Shown here piece by piece: positions 34,191 through 43,166 of a DNA stretch of 64,000 nucleotides (position 1 is its first letter; the number at the start of each line of letters is the position of its first letter). Location: positions 16,453,495-16,517,494 of the forward strand of contig OZ023189.1 of the NCBI GenBank assembly GCA_963995505.1, read 5' to 3'. Made by a program: the position numbers and the translations under genes. Below the pieces are notes generated by a model. It was not told the origin of the DNA. It did no database searches and worked only from the letters and a program-made list of their open reading frames with translations. Source of the stretch: Hypericum androsaemum (Eukaryota > Streptophyta > Magnoliopsida > Malpighiales > Hypericaceae).

Positions 34191-36368
34191 ATGGCGGGGC
34201 TCCCTCAGGCTACGGAGGCCCTTCCCCTTCTCATGCCGCCTCTCGCGGCAGCCCTGGCCCGTTCCTGGCCTCATTCGGCTGCGGCCCCTTTTGCGACTTC
34301 GCCTGATGTCGCGCTAGGCGGACTGACCTCCGCCTCTGCCTTCTCTCTGCTTCCTTCGGGGGCGAGGTCTCCTCACGAGCTCGTGGGGGCGACTCCTCCG
34401 GAATCCCTTGCAGTGCTCGGGTTTCTCCAAGCGGCGTTGCAGATACTTCTTCCGCTAGCTTCTACGCTGCCTCATGGAGAGGTGGGCCTGCCTTCGACGG
34501 TGACTCAGCCTAGGGGTGGCTCCACGCCTTCGGTTGGTCACGACCCTCCACAGCCCGAGTCTCTGGCCTCCAAACCTGCTCAACAAAGATCATACGCTGA
34601 ATCGATTCGCTCGAGAGCTAGTGGCTGGTCTAATACAGGTAACTTTATTCGGCCTAATCTGGATGGTGACTTGCCTGTGCTTGTGGTGAATAAGGAACGA
34701 TCGACTAGCGAAGTTAACTATGGAGCTCGTGCTCTCATCGGGAGGTTGGTGAGGCCGAAGGGCAGCAAGCCATGTTCCTCTTACGAGCTGCGTTGTTCGA
34801 TTGCTAAGGCTTGGTCAATTCAGGATGTGAAGATGCTGCCCCTGGGAATGGGTTATTTTGGGTTCAAATTTGCCACCGAGAGGGATCGGGATACGGTTTG
34901 GAGCTCAATGGTTTGGCGCATTCCTCATGGCACTCTCTACATGCAGCAATGGGTTCCTTTCTTCCGTCCGTCCAAGGTCCATGCTACTCGTGCGAAGGTT
35001 TGGGTTCAGTTGGTGGGGTTGAGTATGGAACATATTGAGCCTGACATTGTTTTCGGTCTTGCCGCATCAGTGGGTGATCCTATACGTGTTGACTCAGGTG
35101 CGTTGAACAAGGTCAATGGGGCATCTGTCCGTATTCTTGTTGAGATTGATATGTCCAGGCCACGTTGGGGCCAAATTTGCTTACGGCAGGATGATAGTAG
35201 TTGTCTTGTGGATGTTGTATACGAGGACTTGCCAAAATTTTGTGAGCACTGCAAGATGCTTGGACATGCCACCTCTACTTGTCGCAAGCTCCATGATGGA
35301 TTGTCTGTGGAGTTGGAACTTGAGGAGGGAGAGATTGGTGTGGAGGGTGCAGTTGGATGTCCTCCTCCCACGGCTCTTGAAGTCGAGGGGAGTATTTCTC
35401 TAGCTATGACAGCTCTGTTAGAACATTTTGCTTTTCAAGAGGATCTTGTTTCACCTGAAAATTCTGAAGAATTGGAGGTGGTATCGGGTGAGCTTGTTTT
35501 TATTACAAAGAATTCAGAATTTGAAGTTGGTCTTTCTGAGGAATTAGAGGAGTGTGATACTCTCGTTCGGAATACTGTTCTAGAGAATTTGGTGCAGCAT
35601 GTCGAGATTTTGGGATGCAATCCTGATATTGCAATTTTGGAGAAGGGCTTGATGGTGCTTGATGTAGTTCCTGAGCAGTCTCCAGTGCCAAGTACAAATA
35701 ACATGGAGGGGGTTTGTGGTGTAATGATTGAGGAGGTTTCGCCCTCCCAAGATACAGGTCAGGTGTTTTCAAGCCCAATTATAAAAGAGCCGTTGACGCC
35801 GGCTTCACATGTGACTGACTCATCGGGCTCTAAGCCTAGGTCAGTATCGGGCAAGAAAAAGGGGCGTAAGAATGGCCCTTCCTCGGCTGAGTTATTGGCA
35901 TCACTGTCTCCTGAGGATTTGGCAATGGCGGAGGCTAGGAAGGCAGCATATGTTGCAGCGGGCGGGATTTTACCTACTCGCTCATTCGGTTCAAAGGGCT
36001 CCAAGCATAAGGGTTTGAAGCCGGGTTTCCTTGGCAAGGGAATCCCAATAATACAGGGACCGTCCCCATCTATTTTGGGCAACGCCTCTGCTTTACCTAC
36101 TACAGATCCCATGCCTATCCCAGGTCAAGAGGGCAATGGGGTTGTTGTTTTTTCTGACAACGATGATCCTCCGGACTCGTTGAAGTTCATGGGTTCGATT
36201 ATGAAGAAGATGACGAACAATTGGGCAGACGAGGCGGATTCACATTCGGACCTGGAGGACTCCCATCTACCACCTGCCAAGAACACCCGCTTTCAAGCGA
36301 GGAAGAAGACTGGGACTACCTATGCCAGTAAAGATCTACGTTGGCTGGAGTATGAGGTGGACTTTTGA
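34191..36368 (+). CDS. LINE ORF1-type protein: DUF4283 and CCHC zinc knuckle
   Basis: 725 codons from ATG in GGGCCCATGGCGG to TGA. The N-terminus (~1-120) is Ala/Pro/Ser-rich and low-complexity. Residues about 160-320 match DUF4283, the nucleic-acid-binding domain of plant LINE ORF1 proteins: YELRCSIAKAWSIQDVKMLP, GYFGFKFATERDRDTVW, KVWVQLVGLSMEH. A zinc knuckle CEHCKMLGHATSTC (CX2CX4HX4C) follows near residues 351-364. The C-terminal half is acidic and then Ser/Lys-rich, without known domains. The frame is fully open over 2.2 kb, so the insertion is young or the ORF is constrained. Such proteins bind LINE RNA. It lacks the usual adjacent ORF2. Confidence 0.85.
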   Translation: MAGLPQATEALPLLMPPLAAALARSWPHSAAAPFATSPDVALGGLTSASAFSLLPSGARSPHELVGATPPESLAVLGFLQAALQILLPLASTLPHGEVGLPSTVTQPRGGSTPSVGHDPPQPESLASKPAQQRSYAESIRSRASGWSNTGNFIRPNLDGDLPVLVVNKERSTSEVNYGARALIGRLVRPKGSKPCSSYELRCSIAKAWSIQDVKMLPLGMGYFGFKFATERDRDTVWSSMVWRIPHGTLYMQQWVPFFRPSKVHATRAKVWVQLVGLSMEHIEPDIVFGLAASVGDPIRVDSGALNKVNGASVRILVEIDMSRPRWGQICLRQDDSSCLVDVVYEDLPKFCEHCKMLGHATSTCRKLHDGLSVELELEEGEIGVEGAVGCPPPTALEVEGSISLAMTALLEHFAFQEDLVSPENSEELEVVSGELVFITKNSEFEVGLSEELEECDTLVRNTVLENLVQHVEILGCNPDIAILEKGLMVLDVVPEQSPVPSTNNMEGVCGVMIEEVSPSQDTGQVFSSPIIKEPLTPASHVTDSSGSKPRSVSGKKKGRKNGPSSAELLASLSPEDLAMAEARKAAYVAAGGILPTRSFGSKGSKHKGLKPGFLGKGIPIIQGPSPSILGNASALPTTDPMPIPGQEGNGVVVFSDNDDPPDSLKFMGSIMKKMTNNWADEADSHSDLEDSHLPPAKNTRFQARKKTGTTYASKDLRWLEYEVDF

Positions 36369-37432
36369 TGCGCCGCGGCTGATTTATCATCCTTAGACTA
36401 CCCGTGTTGTGGGTACCCCTACACATCATTGGTTCCTTCATCGGCCACGCTTTCCCTCAAGTTTGTAGGGTCGATTTCTTCTTTATGGCGATAGGCTTGC
36501 TGTTTTGCGGTTTCCTATTCGTCCTGGGTGTTTGACTTCCCTTCTGTTTCTTTTTCCCCTTCTTGTAACTTTTCCGTTTCTTTGAGTAATAAAGTTTTTT
36601 TTCGCAAAAAAAAAAAAGATACCTTTACTATAAGCGCAAGTGTGACAGTACTTGCCATCTTGATGCACCTGCTGCTTGCAGATCAAGCACTTGCTATTGC
36701 CATACGGCGTCCACCTGCAATCCAAAAACCCCGCAAATTCTCATTCAAAATAGTCGACATTACAACTTTCCGTCTTTCCCATTCAATATCCTACAAGCCA
36801 AGCTCCCTAGCTACGCCTGCCTCGGCACGGGGCCGAGACAAGCCCTACAGTTTACAGCCAACTGAAAAGAGAGAGAAAATACAGTCTTTAAAAGGACGCA
36901 AAGGAAGAGAAACAGATACCTCTTCTTCTTGGAGAGCAGCTTGTTCTCGTTGATCTTACGGCCGCCGCCTTCGGTGGTGTTGCTGGCTCGCTCCTTCCTT
37001 CCACTTATCCGGTACTATCACCTTCGCCAATTTCTTCTCGCCTACCCCAATTAAATTAAATTAAATTAGAAACAAGAAATTTTAGGGCAATTAGCAAAAG
37101 AAGATCGAATTGGCGGGTTGAGATCAGAGAAACTTACACTTTTCGCAAACCATTGTCTTCTCAAAGCTTCGATGTTCCCTCGTTCCTCTATCGGCCTGCG
37201 TTTGGCACGATCGGGGATTTTTCGGAACCCTCAATTTTGGGAATTCCTGGGGGAGAAGAAAGGCGGGTTTTTTTTTTCCAATTAATGTGATTCTGTTTAG
37301 GGATTAAATGACAAGATTGTCCCCGGGGACTGGGGAGACCTTACAACTTCCTCAAAACCGACTTGGACGGGGTTGGGCGGCAGCGGGATAGATTTGGACT
37401 TTGGATGGAATTAGGCTTAATTATTTTTTGAA

Positions 37433-38250
37433 TAAAATAGTCATAAATCCATGTAATTTGGATAAATTGATTAATAAAGACAACCTAATATTGATAAGTC
37501 TTTCATCTTTGAAAAATCAATTGATAAATTTTTGAACTCATTTTCTGGCGAGATATTTTCTATGGTGACAAAAGTACTCCAGCATAAAAAAATTAAAAAA
37601 ATTGGAGGTTTTTAAAATTAAAAGAACAAAGAGCCGGCGTCGTAGAAGGGATGAAGAAGGAGCCGACGTCGTAAAAAAATTGGAGGTTTTTTAAAAATGG
37701 ACGTTCCCGACGTCAATGAAGAAGGAGTTGAGGGACTTGGCAGTATGCATCTTCTGCTGGCTGCCGCCTGACATGTCGGCGAGGAAGGCCCTGCAGCATG
37801 TTGTTGGCCACGTCCAAGTCCCAGAACCCGACCATGAACACGACGATGGTGCCGACTACATGCTGCAGGGCCGAATTCTGGATTCTGGTAGCCTAGGGCT
37901 TCGAGGACTTGCTCAGGTTTTGCCGGTCAGGTCGCCTAGATCGGCGGTGTAGCCTATGAGGAAGATAGCGACGGCTACGAAGGCGGTCCCGGCGACAATG
38001 AAGGGCGGTTGAAGCAGGAAGTGCAGAGACGCATCTCCTATTTCTTTTCCTTTTCCCAAATCGTACATATCTGTTCTTTTATTTTAAAAACCTCCATTTT
38101 TTAAAAAAATTTGGTGGGTATAGGGGTATTTTTGTCACCACAAAAAAAATCGTACTTATCAATTGATTTTACAAATATTAAGGACTTATCAGTACTAAGA
38201 TGTCCTTATTAATCAATTTATCCAAACATCAAAGATCTATAACTATTTTA
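37433..38250. mobile_element. Pack-MULE-like element carrying a sucrose-transporter fragment
   Basis: About 818 bp with inverted repeats of about 140 bp: the left end TAAAATAGTCATAAATCC and the right end, reverse-complemented, TAAAATAGTTATAGATC. Both continue through GGATAAATTGATTAATAA, GATAAGTC, CAATTGATAA and GGTGACAAAA. The equivalent place in unit 2 (CTTAATTATTCCTTTTTTGG, near 42241-42260) lacks it. The interior is much more GC-rich and codes, on the minus strand, for broken sucrose-transporter segments. The target site is a T-run, so the duplication length is uncertain. There is no transposase. Confidence 0.8.
37712..38010 (-). pseudogene. Captured fragment of a sucrose transporter (SUT/SUC)
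   Basis: Minus strand, in pieces and different frames: PFIVAGTAFVAVAIFLIGYT then ADLGDLTGKT and a stop; further down VGFWDLDVANNMLQG, then after a frame shift AFLADMSGGSQQKM. These match consecutive parts of the third to fifth membrane helices of the plant proton-coupled sucrose carriers of the MFS superfamily, where RPFIVAG and FW-LDVANNM-QGP are highly conserved. Only about 100 residues' worth remain, so it cannot encode a transporter. It lies wholly inside the inverted repeats. Confidence 0.88.
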
Positions 38251-38317
38251 CCTTTTTTTTTACTTGCTGGTATTTAATAAATAATTAAATAGGTGGATGT
38301 ATTGCACAATTGGATGA

Positions 38318-38319
<2 letters not shown>

Positions 38320-38355
<36 letters not shown>
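38320..38355. repeat. (TA)n microsatellite
   Basis: An uninterrupted TA run; the matching place in unit 2 (about 42763) has only a few TA units. Confidence 0.9.
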
Positions 38356-38360
<5 letters not shown>

Positions 38361-38589
38361 CCAAGGTTTTATCAATTCGAACACAGATTAATTAGCATAA
38401 TAGTATTTAGATAATGAATGGTCTAGAAAAATATATATATCGTTGACTTTATATGATTAGTATTTTATAAAACCATAATTTTTATGGTGAATCTTATATG
38501 TTCATTTTTTTCCTATATTTAATTAAAAGATCAATTGTCTTACCATAAAATTACTCCATTATTCGTAGGGATGTCATTTAATTGAGATG

Positions 38590-38805
38590 CTGGAGAAGAG
38601 GAACATGGGCTTCTCGTCCGGGAAGAAGTTGTTCGGCTTCTCGTTGTTCTTGTACACTCTTATCACAACTCTGTTCATGAAGAAGCTGCGTGCCATTGAG
38701 AAAATTTAATATGATCGCGAGTTAAAATATATTTAATATGTTGTACTTTCGTGTTATGACACGATATTAATTTGAGAGAAAAGTTGATTAACTCGATAAC
38801 ATTCT
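38590..38805 (-). pseudogene. XTH9-type exon 4 and intron fragment
   Basis: Matches 43470-43695: the start of XTH exon 4 ([17 protein letters not shown] region, NAD) and the first bases of intron 3. The rest of exon 4 is deleted: the sequence jumps from the shared 3' flank (GGATGTCATTT...GAGAT) to ATGCTGGAGAAGAGG. Exons 1-3 are absent because the duplication ends in intron 3. It marks the right end of unit 1. Confidence 0.88.
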
Positions 38806-39085
38806 AATTAGTCGATCAAGTCCATATAAGATTGATGACATAAACCCAAAAAAAAAAAGACTCCTGCACTATAGTACCTGTCAGCGATTATGCTAGCTCG
38901 TTGCTTCTCAACTTTTGGACGAACTATCAGTCCTAACTCCATCCCCAAGCACACCACCATCCATTCTTATATACCAAGAAAAAACTTATATGGTTGTCCA
39001 AAGCCCCTCCCTTCCACTACACTTAGGATACAACTAAATAACCACCTAATTAAGTTGCTGATCCTAGAAGAGACCTAATTCCCAG

Positions 39086-39567
39086 ATGGCTGGCTCTGAG
39101 CATTCTTCTTCAGATGAATCTTCTGTAGGCTACGTAACCTCGCGGGTTCGGTGAGAATTTGAGATTGTAATCCAGAACCGGGAAGAGACTTAATGTCACA
39201 GCTTTGTTCTGATTACTAATCTGCACAGAAACCTATTTTCATTTCAGAGGAAACTAGTACTAGTCAGGAAACCAAGATAGAGTTCTCTGAAGACGAGGAA
39301 GCTCCGGATGTTTAATCTTGTTGGAGAGAGGTAATTATGATTAGATCGTGCATGTTTTTTCCTAAACCAATTATTACGCTTATTTTGATTTGAACCTAGA
39401 CTTCCGGTTTTTTTCTTTTCAAGTTTAATTAAGAGTACAACTTTATCATATTTGGAATAATGTGAATCAGGTGGGCTCTAATTGTGGGGCGGATCCCAGG
39501 AAGAACAGCAGAGGAGATTGACAAGTACTGGAACTCCAGATATTCAACTAGCGATGGAACTTGAAAT
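39086..39567 (+). pseudogene. R3-MYB copy broken by two 8-bp deletions
   Basis: Aligns with the intact gene at 31454. Exon 1 lost eight bases around its donor (GGCTCTAAAGGTACGTAA became GGCTACGTAA). Exon 2 lost eight bases between GAGGAAGC and TCCGGATG, removing the bHLH-contact start and shifting the frame. The third exon region (ATCCCAGGAAGAACAGCAGA) is recognisable with several substitutions. It cannot make the R3 domain. Confidence 0.9.
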
Positions 39568-40960
39568 AGAAGGCGTTCCTGATGTCTTTGTACTCGTAAC
39601 ATTTATTTCTACTTCTACCTTGATTAGAACTTCGGCTAGCATTATTAATTATTTTCAAGTAGCAACAATAATTTGTGCCGGATTTATGTGTTGACCTCGT
39701 ATAGATTTTTGTATCTATTCTTCATTTCTGTCCAAGATTATATTAAGTCCGAAATAGTTCAAAATCAACCAAAGCTAGCTCGTGTATTCTTTTTGGGGAC
39801 TGTTCGTTCGTTCTTCATCACACCAAATCCGAAGCCCAACTAGAAAAATCACTTACCATATTGATATATTTAATGGATAATATTTTAGCATTTAGATTAA
39901 GGAAACAAAATTCACTCTCCCATTTTACTGAATTTTCATTCCTCCAATTGTAAACTACTTTAAAATTGATTACTTGTGGATGTCGTAGACCAGAGTACTA
40001 CTCCACAATAATTGAGCCGTCATATAAACTACTCTCATAGGTCAACTTCCGAATCCATGTGTGGCTTTGATTTAGATCCAATGTTCTTATCCAAAACAGC
40101 ACATATGTAGAATTCATCGCCCATCTCCTTATCATGTTTGGTCCAACAAAAAGACAAACTATGAAAAGTGAAAACAACTTGAAAACGTATTGTACAGGGC
40201 TTCTATTGATTAGCAAATATTGTTTCCAAGCGTACATGTACTTGCTTTTGTGGACCATCTTTACTTTGTCGGCATCATAAGAAAAGTTTCGTATTGAGAG
40301 TTGAGCTGAAATAGCTCTTTCTATGGTTTGAAAACTCCAAGTATCTTTAATGGCTACGGTGCGTAATGCAAGAATCGCAAAAGACCCGTATCGAAGAAAA
40401 CAGAGGCAGCCCTCCTTTTCTTTGGCCTGGACACGAGCACCATTTGCCACCTTTTCCACATGCTGAACTCATCCATGCCTAGCAAATCCCAAAACAATTG
40501 TCATGAAAAGCGTTCATAGTGTAAATCTAGAAAGTTGAAAGGGATGTCACCAGATCATTTCATAGAAAACCATAGTCCAGGAAGCAAATTTATTATCATC
40601 TAGGCATTGCTTGTCATCATATAAAGTTTATTTCAGTTTGCCTTCTTAAACCACTTAAAATGAAGGTAGAAAGCTGGAACGTCAATGTAAAGTAGACTAC
40701 TATTGTCTGTGAACCTAATGAAAAATCATTCCGTCCTTAGGACGGAGGAAGGGAAGAATTTATGGAAGGGGTAGGAAAAATCTACGGCCAAGGAAAACTA
40801 CTTTTGTTCTGTAAGATCAAGTTAGCAGTGCATAACATAACTAATTAATGTTAAAGGCTCAATCAATATAGGGTACATGCCCCAACAAAATAGCACATTG
40901 AGCTCTAATACTTCTAAGATTTACATGAAACCTAACATACCACACAGCTCCATGTCCGGC

Positions 40961-41988
40961 CTAAACATTGCTCTGTTTGTACAGTTTAGTGTCAAGAACT
41001 TGCTTCCCACACATTGCACAAACTCCTGCATTACATAAACAGGCATGATGGTCAGATGTTAGGTAAAGATTTATTGTCAATCCAAAACATTAAACCGTGC
41101 AAACTAATCAAACAAGTGCTAAACTGGCCGACTCCTTCCAACAACAAAACAGCGGCAACAACGATACACATTCAAACGTAGTCAAACTTTACAGTAAGAT
41201 TTTGTAAACATTTTCAGCCAGGTACAAGGAAGAGGTGACTACAGACAAAAAATAGTTGTCACCACACATGAAAGCAAAAAATGTATATTTTCTAAGAAAA
41301 TTGGCCACGTTAACCAAGCAACAACGACAAGTATCTCCAAGAAGCTAATGCCAATGGCATGAAACAATCGAGATCGAAGTTCTTGTCACTGAAAAAAGTA
41401 AGGAAGTTCATGGCACGAGAACAGATACTGCTAAGCTGTCAACGGTACAACGAGCTCAGAACACTACATCAGAAGATAGGACTATAGGTAAAAGAAGATA
41501 CCTTTACTATAAGCGCAAGTGTGACAGTACATGCCATCTTGGTGCACCTGCTGCTTGCAGATCAAGCACTTGGTATTGCCATAAGGCGTCCACCTGCAAT
41601 CCAAAAACCCCGCAAATTCTCATTCAAAATAGTCGACATTACAACTTTCCGGTTCAATATCCTACAAGCCAAGCTCCCTAGCTACGCCTGCCTCGGCACA
41701 GGGCCGAGACAAGCCCTACAGTTTACAGCCAATGGAAAGAGAGAAACAGATACCTCTTCTTCTTAGAGAGCAGCTTGTTCTCGTTGATCTTACGGCCGCC
41801 GCCTTCGGTGGTGTTGCTGGCTCCTTCCTTCCACTTATCCGGTACTATCACCTTCGACAACTTCTTCTCGCCTACCCCAATTAAATTAAATTAGAAACAA
41901 TTAACCTCAAGAAATTTTAGGGCAATTAGCAAAAGAAGATCGAATTGGCGGGTTGAGATCAGAGAAACTTACACTTCTCGCAAACCAT
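40961..41988 (-). CDS. CRIPT: CRIPT homologue (cysteine-rich PDZ-binding protein), intact copy B
   Basis: Minus strand, four exons: 41988-41973, 41871-41754, 41593-41502 and 41025-40961 (TAG), 291 nt and 96 residues, close to the animal protein length (~101). Four CXXC pairs are seen: CEKC (3-6), CLIC (54-57), CHTC (68-71) and CAMC (78-81), which together fit the CRIPT zinc-binding fold. Conserved blocks include NTTEGGGRKINENKLLSKKK and the C-terminus GKQVLDTKLYKQSNV. The animal protein binds PDZ domains of PSD-95. In other eukaryotes it is linked to the minor spliceosome. The plant role is not established here. All splice phases agree. It is the working partner of the broken copy at 33416-37153. 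Confidence 0.95.
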
Positions 41989-42302
41989 TGTCTTCTCAAA
42001 GCTTCTATGATCCCTCGTTCCTCTATCGGCCGCCGTTTGGCACGATCGGGGATTTTTCGGAACCCTAAATTTTGGGAATTTCCGGGAAGAAGAGGCGGGT
42101 TTTTTTAATACAATTAATGTGATCCTGTTTGGGGATTAAATGACAGGTTTGTCCCCGGGGAGACCTTATAACTTCCTCAAAACCGACTTGAACGGGGCTG
42201 GGCGGCAGCGGGATATGTTTGGTCTTTGGATGGGATTAGGCTTAATTATTCCTTTTTTGGACTTACTGGTATTTAATAAATAATTAAATAGGTGGATGTA
42301 TT

Positions 42303-42735
42303 GGGTTTTGGATTTGGTACGGAGTGAAAGAATTGATTCCGAACGGCAGCGGCAAGCGCAAGTATGTGATAATGGCAAGCGTAGTTATGTGATAATGGCA
42401 AGTACAGTTATGTGATAATGGCATTTGTTTTAGTGAAAACGGCAAGTCCCCGTTGATGATAATGGGTGCGCATGATTTTTTTCATTTTGGTCCCCGTATT
42501 TTAGCATTTTTGCAAAAAGGTCACAATGACATGTGCAGTTATGTGATACTGGCATGTGCAGTTATGTGATACTGGCATGCGCAGTTATGTGATAATGGCA
42601 TTTGTATCCGGCCTGTGTTTGTGCGTGACTTTTTTCATTTTGGTTTCTATATTTTACCGCGTTTGGAAAAAAGTCCCCGCGTGTTTTCATTCCAAACGGT
42701 TCAGAATAGTAGTATTCTGTACCCAATCCATACCC
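42303..42735. mobile_element. 433-bp MITE with a perfect 9-bp TSD
   Basis: Starts GGGTTTTGGATTTGGTAC and ends GTACCCAATCCATACCC (inverted repeats). It is flanked by GGATGTATT on both sides (42294-42302 and 42736-42744). Unit 1 has the empty site with a single GGATGTATT near 38294. The interior holds tandem repeats of GCAGTTATGTGATA-tggcat and two TTTTTTCATTTTGGT stretches. It is non-coding. A 9-bp duplication suggests a Mutator-like origin; a hAT origin is less likely. Confidence 0.88.
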
Positions 42736-43166
42736 GGATGTATTGCACAATTGGACGAACTTTATATATATAATATATTCCAAGGTTTTATGAATTCGAA
42801 CTTAGATTAATTAGTACAATAATATTCAGATAATGAATGGTCTAAAAAAATATATAATATCGTTGACTTTATATGATTAGTATTTTATAAAACCATAATT
42901 TTTTATGCTGAATCTTATATGATTCATTTTTTTCCTATATATAATTAAAAGATCAATTGTTTTACCATAAAATTACTCCATTATTCGTAGGGATGTCATT
43001 TTATCGAGATACTATTTTGGTTTAAGAAAATTTCTTAAAACTAAATAGAAAAATAACAAAGAATATCTTTTATTTTCACATTTTGGGGCCCAACAATAGC
43101 AAATAATACATCAATTCAGGTTCCAACAAAAGCAAACATCTACATCAAAAACAAAATTTCATTTTC

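Larger units (their letters stand above)
33885..36618 (+). mobile_element. ORF1-only LINE-like retroposon
   Basis: This insertion is absent at the matching place in unit 2 (between about 41430 and 41497). It starts with a C/T-rich tract that includes a run of about 20 C (33900-34030), then a GC-rich leader, one long ORF (34191-36368), a short 3' UTR with AATAAA-like AGTAATAAAG near 36585 and a terminal A-run (about 36606-36617). No endonuclease or reverse transcriptase region follows, although plant LINEs normally carry these as ORF2. The target duplication is not clear. The 5' boundary is approximate. Confidence 0.8.
33416..37153 (-). pseudogene. CRIPT homologue, copy A, frameshifted and LINE-interrupted
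   Basis: Minus-strand exons equivalent to copy B: exon 1 37153-37138 (MVCEK), exon 2 37041-36920, exon 3 36714-36623 (WTPYGNSKCLICKQQ...CHTCAYSKG) and exon 4 33480-33416 (VCAMCGKQVLDTKLYKQSNV, TAG). Exon 2 has four extra bases (about 36987-36990, CTCG) against copy B. This shifts the frame after KEGA and reaches a stop soon after. In addition, intron 3 is expanded from about 0.48 kb to over 3.1 kb by a LINE in the opposite orientation. Exon 4 and all splice sites still look normal, so the frameshift is the decisive lesion. Confidence 0.9.
31120..38810 (+). repeat. Tandem segmental duplication, unit 1
   Basis: Unit 1 holds MYB, CRIPT (copy A), the CRIPT upstream flank and a fragment of XTH, in the same order and orientation as 38811-43700. 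Aligned blocks: 31120-33870 with 38815-41420; 36617-37425 with 41497-42262; 38262-38575 with 42262-43010; 38590-38805 with 43470-43695. Unit 1 is longer because it gained a LINE and a Pack-MULE-like element after the duplication. The junction with unit 2 has TAGTCGATC, which also occurs at the left edge of unit 1. Confidence 0.92.
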
